Counted from the first letter of the stretch, positions 29,591-38,684 are shown. The stretch: DNA of 64,000 bases from an uncultured Clostridia bacterium (GCA_947589355.1 CANPZC010000002.1:90464-154463), one strand, 5' to 3'. Numbers and translations: made by a program. Notes: generated by a model not told the origin, from the letters alone.

Positions 29591-29607
29591 TATATTTTCT
29601 CCTATCT

Positions 29608-30567
29608 TCAGAATGCTTCCCAGTCGTTTACCTTTTCCTGACCGTCCATTTGCAGACCGAGTTTATTCAGAAGTTCCTGTGCGGCATTGTAGCCCATTTT
29701 CTTCTGACGGTTGTTCATGGCGGCAACTTCGATAATGACTGCCAGGTTTCTGCCGGGTTTTATAGGTATAGTAAGGCTGGGCACTTTTATGCCGAGAATG
29801 GAAGTATATTCGTTGTCAACACCCATTCTGTCGTAAACTTTGGTGTTGCTCCATGTTTCAAGCTGAATTATAAGGTCAATTTTTTCTGATACCTTGACAG
29901 CGCCCATACCGAAAAGGCGGCGTGTATTTATTATGCCTATGCCGCGCAGCTCGAGAAAGTGTCTTATATTGTCGGGCGACTGACCTACAAGGCTTATATT
30001 TGATACCTTGCGTATCTCTACGGCATCGTCGGCAATAAGCCTGTGACCTCTTTTTATAAGCTCAATTGCCGTTTCACTCTTACCTACGCCGCTTTCGCCG
30101 ACTATAAGTATTCCCTCGCCGTAAACTTCTATAAGTACGCCGTGACGGGTTATTCTCGGCGCTAATCTCAGGTGCAGAAAAGCTATCAGTTCCGAAATAA
30201 AATCTGATGTGCTTTCATTAGTGCGCACTATCGGCACTTCATACTTTTCGGCACACTCGCTCATTTCGGGGTAAAGCTCGTGACCGCGGCAAATTGCAAA
30301 CAGCGGTATTTTCTTGGAAAACAGCATCTCGACCTTTTCACGCCTTGACTGCTCATCAATAGATGCCAGATAGGCAAATTCCATATTTCCGCATATCTGT
30401 ACTCTATCAACGTTGAAATATTCATAAAAGCCCATAAGCTGAAGCCCCGGTCTATTGCAGTCGTTGCATGAAATGTTTATCTTATCGGTTTCTTTGGGAG
30501 TATACACAACTTCAAGATTCAGTTCATCAACTATTTCTTTCAATGTTATACTGTAATTGTCTGCCAT
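29608..30567 (-). CDS. hprK: HPr kinase/phosphorylase
   Basis: 319 residues from the ATG at 30567, with AAAGGTG upstream. Phosphorylates and dephosphorylates Ser46 of HPr and so controls carbon catabolite repression. P-loop GESGVGKSETA followed by the acidic ADDAVEI stretch, and the family signature RGIGIINTRRLFG. No ptsH or crh is in the window. Sits between the PLP lyase (14 bases upstream) and the PHP gene. Confidence 0.96.
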   Translation of the reverse strand: MADNYSITLKEIVDELNLEVVYTPKETDKINISCNDCNRPGLQLMGFYEYFNVDRVQICGNMEFAYLASIDEQSRREKVEMLFSKKIPLFAICRGHELYPEMSECAEKYEVPIVRTNESTSDFISELIAFLHLRLAPRITRHGVLIEVYGEGILIVGESGVGKSETAIELIKRGHRLIADDAVEIRKVSNISLVGQSPDNIRHFLELRGIGIINTRRLFGMGAVKVSEKIDLIIQLETWSNTKVYDRMGVDNEYTSILGIKVPSLTIPIKPGRNLAVIIEVAAMNNRQKKMGYNAAQELLNKLGLQMDGQEKVNDWEAF

Positions 30568-30581
30568 ATTTATCACCTTTC

Positions 30582-31850
30582 TTAAAGTTTTATAAGACCC
30601 TTATTTATCATTTCCTGAGCGGCTGTCATAACGCCTGCTTTGCCGCTTGCATATGTAAGACCACCTTGCAGCCACGCAGCAAATGGTTCGCGTATAGGTG
30701 CATCTGCCGAAAGTTCAATAGATGCCCCCATTGTGAACGCGCCTGCCGCCATGATCACTTTGCTTTCATATCCCGGCATATCCCACGCCTCGGGGGTAAC
30801 AAAGCTGTCAACAGGCGAGCCTTTCTGTATTCCCTGACAGAACGCCACAAGGTTTTCTTCGTTGCCAAGCAGTATCGAAGAAATAATATCTGTTCTTGTT
30901 TCGCTGCTTTTTGGCAGAGTAACAAAACCCAGCTTTTCAAAAAGCCTGCACGCGAACACCGAAGTTTTCAGCGCGTTTGCAGTGACCTCGGGGGCGAAGA
31001 AGAAACCGAGCAGCATTTCCCTGCTCTGCCCCAGAGTGCAGCCTATCTCTTTGCCCATGCCAACGCAGGTGAGCCTGTCGGCGCATTTATTTACAAGGTC
31101 TTTTCTTCCTGCTATATATCCTCCCGTTGAAGCTATGCCGCCGCCCGGATTTTTTATAAGCGAACCTATTATAAGGTCAGCGCCGACTGAAAGCGGCTCA
31201 TTTTTCTCCACAAACTCGCCGTAACAGTTATCTACCATAATTATAATATCGCCGTTTGCGCTTTTTGCGGCATTTGCAATTTTGCCTATCGTTTCTACTG
31301 TCAACGACGGTCTTAAAGAATAGCCTCTGGAGCGCTGTATATAACAAACCTTTGCATCTTTTGACATCTGAGCTATCCTGCCAAGATCGGGCGTGCCGTC
31401 TTCAAGAAGATCGACCTGCGCATACTTTACGCCAAAATCTGTCAGTGAACCGCTGCCGAGGCTGCCGCGCAAACCTATAACTTCTTCAAGAGTATCATAA
31501 GGCTTTCCCGTTGCGGCAATCATTGTATCGCCGCTGCGCAAAATACCGAACAGCGCGGTAGAAAGCGCATGAGTGCCGTTTACAAAGGTATGCCGCACAA
31601 GGGCATCTTCGCCGCCGAACGCCTGCGCAAAAACCTTGTCTACTGCTTCTCTGCCGCAGTCATCATAGCCATAGCCCGTTGTGCCTTTAAGACTGCTCTC
31701 ACTAACTCTGTTGTCAATAAAAGCTTTCAAAACTTTCTGACCGTTATATGCGGCTGTCTCGGCAATTTTGCTGAATTGCTCGGCACATTCGCTCTCGCTC
31801 TCATCGGCAAGTTTTACAAGCCTTTCATCAAATCCAAAAATGTTTTTCAA
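30582..31850 (-). CDS. Methionine gamma-lyase / aluminium-resistance-family PLP enzyme (YnbB-like)
   Basis: 422 residues, from a TTG at 31850 with GAGGA 7 bases upstream. A fold-type I PLP enzyme: the lysine that should bind PLP is in GSLIKNPGGG, with an upstream VDNCYGEF motif carrying the PLP aspartate. It belongs to the family annotated as cystathionine beta-lyase-like or involved in aluminium resistance, whose true substrate is uncertain. Three bases separate it from the GNAT gene upstream. Confidence 0.88.
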   Translation of the reverse strand: MKNIFGFDERLVKLADESESECAEQFSKIAETAAYNGQKVLKAFIDNRVSESSLKGTTGYGYDDCGREAVDKVFAQAFGGEDALVRHTFVNGTHALSTALFGILRSGDTMIAATGKPYDTLEEVIGLRGSLGSGSLTDFGVKYAQVDLLEDGTPDLGRIAQMSKDAKVCYIQRSRGYSLRPSLTVETIGKIANAAKSANGDIIIMVDNCYGEFVEKNEPLSVGADLIIGSLIKNPGGGIASTGGYIAGRKDLVNKCADRLTCVGMGKEIGCTLGQSREMLLGFFFAPEVTANALKTSVFACRLFEKLGFVTLPKSSETRTDIISSILLGNEENLVAFCQGIQKGSPVDSFVTPEAWDMPGYESKVIMAAGAFTMGASIELSADAPIREPFAAWLQGGLTYASGKAGVMTAAQEMINKGLIKL

Positions 31851-31853
31851 ATC

Positions 31854-32639
31854 CTATTCCTCACTTTTTCTGTCAAGTACATGATCTACGCTTATCTCTT
31901 TGAAGCCTATCTCTTCATAGTAGCTTTTTCGGTGGTTTCTTGCAAACAGATAAACCGTTATGCCATCGATATTCAGTTTTTCGCCTATCCAGTAAAGCAG
32001 GCTGCGCGCGTACATTTTGCCGCGGTACTGCGGCAGCGTTGCCACCTGACCTATAAGCGCCTTTTTATTGACTATATACTGAATAGTTGCAGTTGTACAA
32101 TTGTTAAGTATAAACGCCTGAGCGTAACCTCTGCGTATGCGGTGTGATGTATCTGTAAGCCATGTTTCATAGCACTGTGCAAGGTCGGGAAAGCCCGTTT
32201 TAAGTATATCAAAAACATCATCGAGCTTTGGAAACTCGTTTATATCAAGCTGCGGCAGCTGATTGCTGCACACAAACTCAAACTGATGCCGCTCACCCAG
32301 CGTGTAGTCATCTTCTACATACCCGATAATCTTTTGCGAATACTCGTCGGCTATCTCTGCGGTCTGCGGCTTGTTTGTTCTTATAAGGAAAGCAATATCT
32401 TCAAGCGCTGCATCGTCAAACTGCTTTTCTTTGTAACACTCGGCAATGAGCGAGCTGTTGAATATGCTTACGAGCCCCGATTCTTCGCCGCCCGAAAATA
32501 CATAAAAGAACCTGCAAAAATCATACTTTATGCGGTATGCATCGAAGTGCGAAATTATTTTCCGCGAATAATGGCTTTCTTTCAGCATACGCAGTTTTGT
32601 TTTTAATTCCGTAGCGTCCGTTAATACTTGTTTTATCAT
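31854..32639 (-). CDS. GNAT-family acetyltransferase
   Basis: 261 residues. The C-terminal half has the GNAT acetyl-CoA fold: a beta strand (IVNKKALIGQVATL), a loop PQYRGKMYARSLLYW resembling the (Q/R)xxGx(G/A) pyrophosphate loop, and a final strand (GITVYLFARNHRKSYYEEIGF). The N-terminal half is unassigned. The substrate cannot be predicted. The ATG overlaps the stop of the upstream M42 peptidase in ATGA. Confidence 0.8.
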   Translation of the reverse strand: MIKQVLTDATELKTKLRMLKESHYSRKIISHFDAYRIKYDFCRFFYVFSGGEESGLVSIFNSSLIAECYKEKQFDDAALEDIAFLIRTNKPQTAEIADEYSQKIIGYVEDDYTLGERHQFEFVCSNQLPQLDINEFPKLDDVFDILKTGFPDLAQCYETWLTDTSHRIRRGYAQAFILNNCTTATIQYIVNKKALIGQVATLPQYRGKMYARSLLYWIGEKLNIDGITVYLFARNHRKSYYEEIGFKEISVDHVLDRKSEE

Positions 32640-33661
32640 ATAGTAATTATCCTGTCCAAAAGTTTCTTTGTAAGTCTGTATGTGTTTTCAATGTCGTTTA
32701 TGTCGGCAACGCAGCTTGCACTGTGAAGATATCTGCACGGCACAGAAATTGCACAGGTCTTTACGCCTGAACGCGAAATGTGTATCGCGCCTGCATCGTT
32801 GCCCCCTGCGACCTTTGTTTTAGTCTGGCAGGGTATGCCGTTTTCTTTTGCGATTTCAAATGCAAGGTCATAAAGCTGCTTGTCGTAAATCGTGTGCCTG
32901 TCCATAAAAGATACTACCGCGCCGCTGCCAAGCTCGCAAACTCTTTCATCACCCTGCGATGGCGGTATATCAGCGGCTGTGGTGGTCTCTAAAACTATCG
33001 AAACGTCGGGCGCTATTGTGTATGCCGCACAAGTCGAGCCGCGAAGCCCTATTTCCTCCTGAACTACAAACGCAAAATAGGTATCATATTCAACGCCCTC
33101 GTCTATCATTCTCAGCATAATTGCACAGCCTGCGCGGTCGTCTATCGCTTTAGAACATATCTTATCTTTGCCAAGATACAGAAATTCGCTGCAAAATGTG
33201 CCTACATCGCCGAGAGATATTAAACTTTCGGCTTCTTCTTTTGAAGCTGCGCCTATGTCGGCAGTCATGTTTTCAAATCTTACCGCTTTTTTGCGTTCAT
33301 CAGCAGAAAGATTGTGAACAGCTTTTCCGCCTATTACAGCAGTTTTTTCGTTTATTTTTATGCGTCTGCCGAAAACCACCTGCTCATCTACACCGCCCAC
33401 AGGAGCAATTTTTATTGTGCCGTCACCGTTTATATGCGTTACAATAAATCCTACCTCGTCCATGTGTGCGGAGATCATAACTTTTTTGTCGGCAGGTTTT
33501 TTGCCTTTTACAAAAGCAATAACGTTGCCAAGATTATCTGTGGTTATGCTCTCAGCCTTGCCTTTGAGCCTGCTTATTATATACTGTCTTACTTTGTCCT
33601 CACGCCCCGAAACGCCGTCAATGGCGCACAAGGCGCGTATTTCATTTATCATATCGGTCAT
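32636..33661 (-). CDS. M42-family metallopeptidase, copy 1
   Basis: 341 residues. Co-catalytic metal aminopeptidase fold: MISAHMDEVGFIV with the first metal His and Asp, KAIDDRAGCA with the bridging Asp, VVQEEIGLRG with the catalytic Glu pair, and a late CRYLHSASC with the last metal His. Family members are tetrahedral aminopeptidases that trim peptides; some were once called endoglucanases. It lies directly after a second M42 gene, 11 bases apart. Confidence 0.92.
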   Translation of the reverse strand: MTDMINEIRALCAIDGVSGREDKVRQYIISRLKGKAESITTDNLGNVIAFVKGKKPADKKVMISAHMDEVGFIVTHINGDGTIKIAPVGGVDEQVVFGRRIKINEKTAVIGGKAVHNLSADERKKAVRFENMTADIGAASKEEAESLISLGDVGTFCSEFLYLGKDKICSKAIDDRAGCAIMLRMIDEGVEYDTYFAFVVQEEIGLRGSTCAAYTIAPDVSIVLETTTAADIPPSQGDERVCELGSGAVVSFMDRHTIYDKQLYDLAFEIAKENGIPCQTKTKVAGGNDAGAIHISRSGVKTCAISVPCRYLHSASCVADINDIENTYRLTKKLLDRIITI

Positions 33662-33672
33662 TTATATCACCA

Positions 33673-34683
33673 CTATTTTATATATTCGCATATCAGCCTC
33701 GCCGTGTTTTCTATATCGCGCATATCAACAACTTCAACAGGAGTGTGCATATGCTTCAGCGGAACCGAGAGCGTAACGGTTTTCGTGCCGCCCTTGCTTA
33801 TTCCTATAGCATCTGTGTTAGTGCCTGTTTTGCCGTTCATTACTTCTATCTGATACGGAATTTCATTATCTTTCGCAATATTTATAAGCTCATCTGACAT
33901 CTCTCTGCAAAGCGATGGCGCAATGCCTATCATGCCGCCATTTCCGCACACGCCGCAGTCAGCTGCATCTTCACCGTGAGTAAGCCCGAAAGATACATCT
34001 ACAACTATTGCTTTGTCACAGTCAACTGTAAAAGCGCCCGTTTTTGCGCCGCGTTCGCCCACTTCTTCCTGAACAGAAAGCAAAACGCAGACGTTATACT
34101 TAGTGTCTATATTTTCAAGCATATCTGCGGCAAGTATAACAGCTGCGCAGCCTGCCCTGTTGTCAAGCGCGTGAGAAGTAACGAAGCTGCCCCCCAGCCT
34201 TTCAAGACTGTTATAAATACACACCCTGTCGCCGAGAGAAATTATTTCTTTTGCAGCTTCGCCCGTCATGCCTGTATCGATATAAATATCGGCAATATCA
34301 GCGGCGGCAGAGCTGTCTTTTTTCAGATGCGGAGGTGTTGATGCAATAATGCCGTCAACGATTTTTCTACTGTATATTTTTACCGTCTGACCTGTCAGCA
34401 CCCTGTTATCTATGCCGCCGACGTTTGATACTTTAAGAAAGCCGTCATCGGTAATGTAGGTAACTATCATTCCTATCTCGTCAATATGCGCATCGAGAAG
34501 CAGCGTTTGCTTGCTTTCGTCAAATCTGCCGACTTTGCAAAGCACATTCCCGAGAACGTCAATGCTCGTTTCGCCGTATCTGCTCAGAATTTCTTTTGCA
34601 TACTGCGCAGCGCTGTTTTCAGCGCCCGAAACACCGTTTTTCTCTACAAGAGCTTTCAGAAGCTCGTAAGTATCAAGACTCAT
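33673..34683 (-). CDS. M42-family metallopeptidase, copy 2
   Basis: 336 residues from the ATG at 34683, with GGGTGA upstream; a GTG three codons earlier is possible. Same metal-binding layout as the neighbouring copy: LLDAHIDEIGMIV, HALDNRAGCA, VQEEVGERGA and a C-terminal PLKHMHTP. The two proteins are clearly homologous but well diverged, so this is an old tandem duplication or two recruited paralogues. Follows murD by 12 bases. Confidence 0.92.
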   Translation of the reverse strand: MSLDTYELLKALVEKNGVSGAENSAAQYAKEILSRYGETSIDVLGNVLCKVGRFDESKQTLLLDAHIDEIGMIVTYITDDGFLKVSNVGGIDNRVLTGQTVKIYSRKIVDGIIASTPPHLKKDSSAAADIADIYIDTGMTGEAAKEIISLGDRVCIYNSLERLGGSFVTSHALDNRAGCAAVILAADMLENIDTKYNVCVLLSVQEEVGERGAKTGAFTVDCDKAIVVDVSFGLTHGEDAADCGVCGNGGMIGIAPSLCREMSDELINIAKDNEIPYQIEVMNGKTGTNTDAIGISKGGTKTVTLSVPLKHMHTPVEVVDMRDIENTARLICEYIK

Positions 34684-34695
34684 AAATTTCACCCG

Positions 34696-36090
34696 TTATT
34701 TAAGTTCATTTACACATTGTTTGAAATGTTTGCCGCGTTCTTCAAACATTCTGTACATATCAAAACTTGCGCACGCCGGCGAGAGAGATACGATATCGCC
34801 CGGTACTGCGTTGTCATGCGCCGCCTGCACAGCTTCCTGCATATTTGCAACACGGATAATTTTTATTCCACTGTCTTTAAAAAGCGGCGATGCCATTACA
34901 GCGTCTTGTATTTTCTGCGCTGTCTGACCCATGAGTATAAGCACCTTGCATTTTTGGCAGATAGGGTCAGCCATAGGCTCAAACGATATGCCCTTATCAG
35001 AGCCGCCTTGGATAAGTATCTGTTTTTGGTCGAACGATGCAAGGCAGGCAAGCACCCTTGTCGGGCTGGAGGCAATTGAATTGTTGTAATACTTAACGCC
35101 GTCAAGTTCGCGGACAAATTCTATCCTGTGTTCAACGCCTGCGAACTCTTTGGCTGTCTTTTTTACCGTTTCGGGCGATACCTCCGGGTATGTCATCGCA
35201 ATTGCTGTAAGATAGTTTTCAACATTGTGCATACCGGGTATGCGGATATCATCTTTGTGGCAGTATTCTGTTATATTGCCGTGATCGTTATAACAGAGCA
35301 TACCGTCTTCACGCAGAAATGCGCCGTTATCTACCTTGACCCTGCGGCTGAAATATCTGAGCTCTCCTCTTACTATATCGCAAAGCTTACGCGTAGTCTC
35401 GTTGTCATAGCTGAGTACCGCTCTTGAAAAAGCGTTCTGATGAAGCAAAAGATTGCATTTTGCACTTATATATTCTTCCATAGTGCCATGCACGTTAAGA
35501 TGATTCGGAGTTATGTTCGTGATGCCTGCAACATCGGGAGATTCGCGCATTGAAAGCAGCTGAAAGCTCGATAGCTCTACAACTGCGACATCATCGTCTT
35601 TAACGCTCTCTATCATGGGCAGCAGAGCTTTGCCTATATTGCCGCCGAGATGCACATTTTTGCCCTCAGCCTTGAAAAATTCGGAAACCAAAGTAGTTGT
35701 GGTAGTCTTGCCGTCAGAGCCTGTTATTGCATATATCTTGCAGGGGCACAGGTCGAAAAAAGCCTCCGTTTCAGATGTTACAACTATCCCTTTTTGGCGC
35801 GCCTGTGTAAGCGCAGGCGAATTGTAATACATACCGGGCGTGCGGAAGATAACATCGCATTTCAGCATTTCGTCAAGGTATCCCTCGCCCAAAGCAAACT
35901 TCGCGCCAAGGCTTTCAAGCTCATTGTAAAGCTGCACACCAAATTTTTCCTTATCCGCCTTGTCACACACGGTAACGTCTATACCCTTTGACAGGAAAAG
36001 CTTTATCATATCAAGGTGGCTTACCCCTGCGCCTATAACGGCAATTTTCCTGTTTTTAAGCCCGTCAAAAAATCTTTCTGTCTTTGTCAT
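34696..36090 (-). CDS. murD: UDP-N-acetylmuramoylalanine-D-glutamate ligase
   Basis: 464 residues. Mur ligase that adds D-glutamate to UDP-MurNAc-L-Ala in peptidoglycan synthesis. N-terminal Rossmann domain (VIGAGVSHLDMI), P-loop GSDGKTTTTTL, central motif ITNITPNHLNVHGTMEEY and a C-terminal IQGGSDKG region. First gene of a long closely spaced run extending to the giant helicase. Promoter at 36141-36169. Confidence 0.96.
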   Translation of the reverse strand: MTKTERFFDGLKNRKIAVIGAGVSHLDMIKLFLSKGIDVTVCDKADKEKFGVQLYNELESLGAKFALGEGYLDEMLKCDVIFRTPGMYYNSPALTQARQKGIVVTSETEAFFDLCPCKIYAITGSDGKTTTTTLVSEFFKAEGKNVHLGGNIGKALLPMIESVKDDDVAVVELSSFQLLSMRESPDVAGITNITPNHLNVHGTMEEYISAKCNLLLHQNAFSRAVLSYDNETTRKLCDIVRGELRYFSRRVKVDNGAFLREDGMLCYNDHGNITEYCHKDDIRIPGMHNVENYLTAIAMTYPEVSPETVKKTAKEFAGVEHRIEFVRELDGVKYYNNSIASSPTRVLACLASFDQKQILIQGGSDKGISFEPMADPICQKCKVLILMGQTAQKIQDAVMASPLFKDSGIKIIRVANMQEAVQAAHDNAVPGDIVSLSPACASFDMYRMFEERGKHFKQCVNELK

Positions 36091-36140
36091 ATTGCTCTTT
36101 TCTCCTTGTCTTATGTCATTTTATAGTTATACACTCTTAT

Positions 36141-36169
36141 ATTATATAACATTTTAAGAAAAATAGCAA
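36141..36169 (-). promoter_or_regulatory. Promoter of the murD gene run
   Basis: On the minus strand TTGCTA (36169-36164), 17-base spacer, TATAAT (36146-36141), about 50 bases before the murD start. It diverges from the PRPP-synthetase promoters. Confidence 0.72.
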
Positions 36170-36176
36170 TATTTTT

Positions 36177-36301
36177 TTGACAATAATATTCAGGCTGCAT
36201 ATACATATCGTAAAAATATATTGACCGATATTTAAAATTTTTGTAAAATTAACTGAAATCAATATTTAGGTATTGTAAATTAAGTTTGAATACGTTATAA
36301 T
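36177..36301 (+). promoter_or_regulatory. Three tandem promoter-like sequences upstream of the PRPP-synthetase-like gene
   Basis: Each has a 17-base spacer. First: TTGACA 36177-36182 with TATACA 36200-36205. Second: TTGACC 36221-36226 with TAAAAT 36244-36249. Third: TTGTAA 36273-36278 with TATAAT 36296-36301. The region is very AT-rich, so one or two may be chance. A small GGGC/GCCC hairpin lies in the leader of the third. Confidence 0.6.
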
Positions 36302-36348
36302 CTATATATAGACGTGGGCTGCTGCCCTTCAAAAACGCGGAGAGGATA

Positions 36349-37500
36349 ATGGTTATGGAAAAAAATGATATGCTTTTTAATCAGCAGGACAAAGTGGCTA
36401 ATCTTGGCATTATTGCAATGAACGGTACTCAAGAGCTTGCCGAAAAGATCAACAGATACCTTGTTGAATGGTACAAGCAAGGAGGTTCTGAGCAGGATTC
36501 ATATCTTGTTGAGACCGACTGCCCGAGATTTTCTTCGGGAGACGGCAAGGCACTTATAAAATCTACCGTTCGCGGCGACGACCTGTTTATACTGTGCGAC
36601 GTGGGAAATTACAATGTAAAGTACGATATGTTCGGTTCGCACAATTCAATGTCGCCCGATGACCATTATCAGGATCTTAAAAGACTTATTCAGGCAGCAG
36701 GCGGCAAGGCTCACCGCATAAACGTTATAATGCCGATACTTTACGGCGGCAGGCAGCACAGAAGAAGCTACCGTGAATCGCTTGACTGCGCTGTGGCTCT
36801 TCAGGAACTGGAGTCTATGGGGGTTGCGAATATCATAACTTTTGATGCACACGATCCGCGAGTTCAGAACGCCATACCTCTTATGGGCTTTGACAATGTT
36901 ATACCTACCTATCAGGTGCTGAAAGCGCTGTTCCGGGCTATACCCGACATAAACGTTGACAAGGAACACTTCATGATAGTATCACCCGATGAGGGCGCTA
37001 TAAACAGAAATATGTACTATGCCTCTGTTTTGGGCGTTGACCTCGGTATGTTCTACAAAAGACGCGATTATTCGGTAATTGTAAACGGTCGTAACCCGAT
37101 AGTTGCACATGAGTTTCTCGGCAATTCTGTAGGAGGAAAGGACGTTTTCATAGCTGACGACATCATATCTTCGGGCGAATCGATGCTGGAAGTTGCCGCC
37201 GAGCTTAAAAAGAGAGATGCGCGCAAAATTTACGCATACGCGACTTATCCTCTGTTTACAAACGGTCTTTCGCTGTTTGACGAGGCATATAACAAAGGCA
37301 TGATAGACGGCGTGTTCGGCACAAACCTAACTTACAGAACGCCCGAGCTTTTGTCAAGAGAGTGGTTCCACGAGGTTGACTGCGCGAAATACATAGCATA
37401 CTTTATAGCGTCGCTAAACCATGATCTTTCAATATCCGCGATAATCGACCCGCACGAAAAGATAATATCTCTGCTGAAAAATACAGGCAGGCTGAAATAA
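36349..37500 (+). CDS. Ribose-phosphate pyrophosphokinase-like protein
   Basis: 383 residues. Makes PRPP from ribose 5-phosphate and ATP, or is a homologue of that enzyme. Recognisable PRS features: GGRQHRRSYRES resembling the catalytic loop, FDAHDPRVQNAIP, and the PRPP-binding VFIADDIISSGESML. It is longer than the usual 310-320 residues and the flanking sequence differs from standard Prs, so it is a divergent class. A standard prs may exist elsewhere. Starts at ATG 36349 with GGAG 6 bases upstream; an ATG at 36355 is also possible. Single-gene unit with a strong terminator. Confidence 0.85.
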   Translation: MVMEKNDMLFNQQDKVANLGIIAMNGTQELAEKINRYLVEWYKQGGSEQDSYLVETDCPRFSSGDGKALIKSTVRGDDLFILCDVGNYNVKYDMFGSHNSMSPDDHYQDLKRLIQAAGGKAHRINVIMPILYGGRQHRRSYRESLDCAVALQELESMGVANIITFDAHDPRVQNAIPLMGFDNVIPTYQVLKALFRAIPDINVDKEHFMIVSPDEGAINRNMYYASVLGVDLGMFYKRRDYSVIVNGRNPIVAHEFLGNSVGGKDVFIADDIISSGESMLEVAAELKKRDARKIYAYATYPLFTNGLSLFDEAYNKGMIDGVFGTNLTYRTPELLSREWFHEVDCAKYIAYFIASLNHDLSISAIIDPHEKIISLLKNTGRLK

Positions 37501-37512
37501 CCAAATAAAGCT

Positions 37513-37548
37513 AACTCCCGATACTTACCGCAGTATCGGGAGTTTTTT
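37513..37548 (+). terminator. Terminator of the PRPP-synthetase-like gene
   Basis: Perfect 13-base stem (AACTCCCGATACT and its complement) with a 6-base loop, followed by TTTTAT. It also lies at the 3' end of the convergent gene cluster. Confidence 0.9.
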
Positions 37549-37720
37549 ATTTCATGCCTTTAAGTTTTTGTATTATTCTTACGTTCTCAAAAATGTCGGC
37601 CTGCAAAAGCTGTTCAAGCGAGGTGTCGCTCACTTTTGTTATTGCGCTGCACATACTTATCAGCTGAGAGGCGTTGTTTTCTATAAGCATTGAAATTATT
37701 TCTTTGTCGCTTTGTTTCAT
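37547..37720 (-). CDS. Small hypothetical protein, 57 residues
   Basis: ATG at 37720 with GGAGGG 6 bases upstream. The ATG overlaps the TGA of the upstream 62-residue gene in ATGA, and the stop overlaps the tail of the terminator at 37513-37548. The sequence is helical and lacks membrane segments (MKQSDKEIISMLIENNASQ...). I recognise no family. The strong ribosome site and coupling to its neighbour argue that it is translated. Confidence 0.6.
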   Translation of the reverse strand: MKQSDKEIISMLIENNASQLISMCSAITKVSDTSLEQLLQADIFENVRIIQKLKGMK

Positions 37721-37905
37721 TCTCCGCCCTCCAGTATGCCGAGCATGGCGTTGTACTGATTTCTGTGTTGTGCTAGCAGGCTTTGCACATCGCTTCGCAG
37801 CTGCGGCTCGCGTATCTGCTGCAAATAATTCTCGTACTTTTCGATAAGCTCGCTTTCTCTGGCTATTACCGACTGCAAAATGTTAAGATCGTTCCTTTCA
37901 AGCAT
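37717..37905 (-). CDS. Small helical hypothetical protein, 62 residues
   Basis: Start at the ATG 37905, with GGAGG 8 bases upstream; an ATG at 37911 is too close to that site. The sequence MLERNDLNILQSVIARESEL... is almost entirely charged helix with regular heptad spacing and could form a short helical hairpin; it weakly recalls CotF or ferritin-like helices, but I would not assign it. It is followed, with ATGA overlap, by another small gene and preceded by comF. Confidence 0.62.
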   Translation of the reverse strand: MLERNDLNILQSVIARESELIEKYENYLQQIREPQLRSDVQSLLAQHRNQYNAMLGILEGGE

Positions 37906-37955
37906 TGCCATGACCTCCGTATCAGATATACATAATATATCCGAAAGGTCATTAT

Positions 37956-38684
37956 TTATACATCTGCGCTTTTGTTTTTGCCGCCAAGAGGTGTAATAGC
38001 AATAGTGCAGCATATAACATTTTTAGCGCCTGCTTGTTTAAGAGCTTTTGCGCAAAAGCTAAGCGTACTGCCGGTAGTTAGTATATCATCACACAAAAGC
38101 ACTGTTTTGCCGCGGACAAGATCTTCATCGCCTATAAATCTGAAAGCCTTTGAAGCGCGCTGTTTTCTTTCTTCTGCAGAAAGATCATGCTGCACCAGCG
38201 TTTTGTCTGTCTTTGTAAGCAGCTTGCCGTTTACGGGAATACCTGTATACCTGTGTATCATCTTTGCATAAATATGCGCGTGGTTATAGCCTGTTTCGCG
38301 CATTTTACGCTTTGTAACGGGAACGGAAGTTATAACATCTATCTTGTCAGAGAGTTCATTTTCTTTGAGATATTCTGCCGCCTTTATTGCAAAATATTCC
38401 GCAAAGCCAGTTCCATGGCGGTCTTTAAGCGCAAGCACGCCGCTTTTTCCTGCATCTTTATAAAATATAAATGAAAAGCACCTGTCGTAATAAAGCTCTT
38501 CCCTTTCGCAAATACACTTTATCTGTCCGCAGTGTGGGCAAAGATCATCACCGATAAATTCAAGCTGTTTCTCGCAATCGCGGCACATAAGTTCATCATA
38601 GCCTATATCTTTGTCGCACACGGGGCATTTGTTCGGAAAGAAAATATCAAGCAAAAACGCCTCGACTTTATATATCCACTTCAT
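37956..38684 (-). CDS. ComF-family phosphoribosyltransferase-like protein
   Basis: 242 residues. N-terminal zinc ribbon with two Cys pairs (CPVC, CRDC) and a second CPHC site; C-terminal phosphoribosyltransferase fold with VLLCDDILTTGSTL. ComF proteins are needed for DNA uptake in competent bacteria but are common in non-competent ones. The start overlaps recD2 by 17 bases; GAGG lies upstream inside recD2. Confidence 0.9.
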   Translation of the reverse strand: MKWIYKVEAFLLDIFFPNKCPVCDKDIGYDELMCRDCEKQLEFIGDDLCPHCGQIKCICEREELYYDRCFSFIFYKDAGKSGVLALKDRHGTGFAEYFAIKAAEYLKENELSDKIDVITSVPVTKRKMRETGYNHAHIYAKMIHRYTGIPVNGKLLTKTDKTLVQHDLSAEERKQRASKAFRFIGDEDLVRGKTVLLCDDILTTGSTLSFCAKALKQAGAKNVICCTIAITPLGGKNKSADV

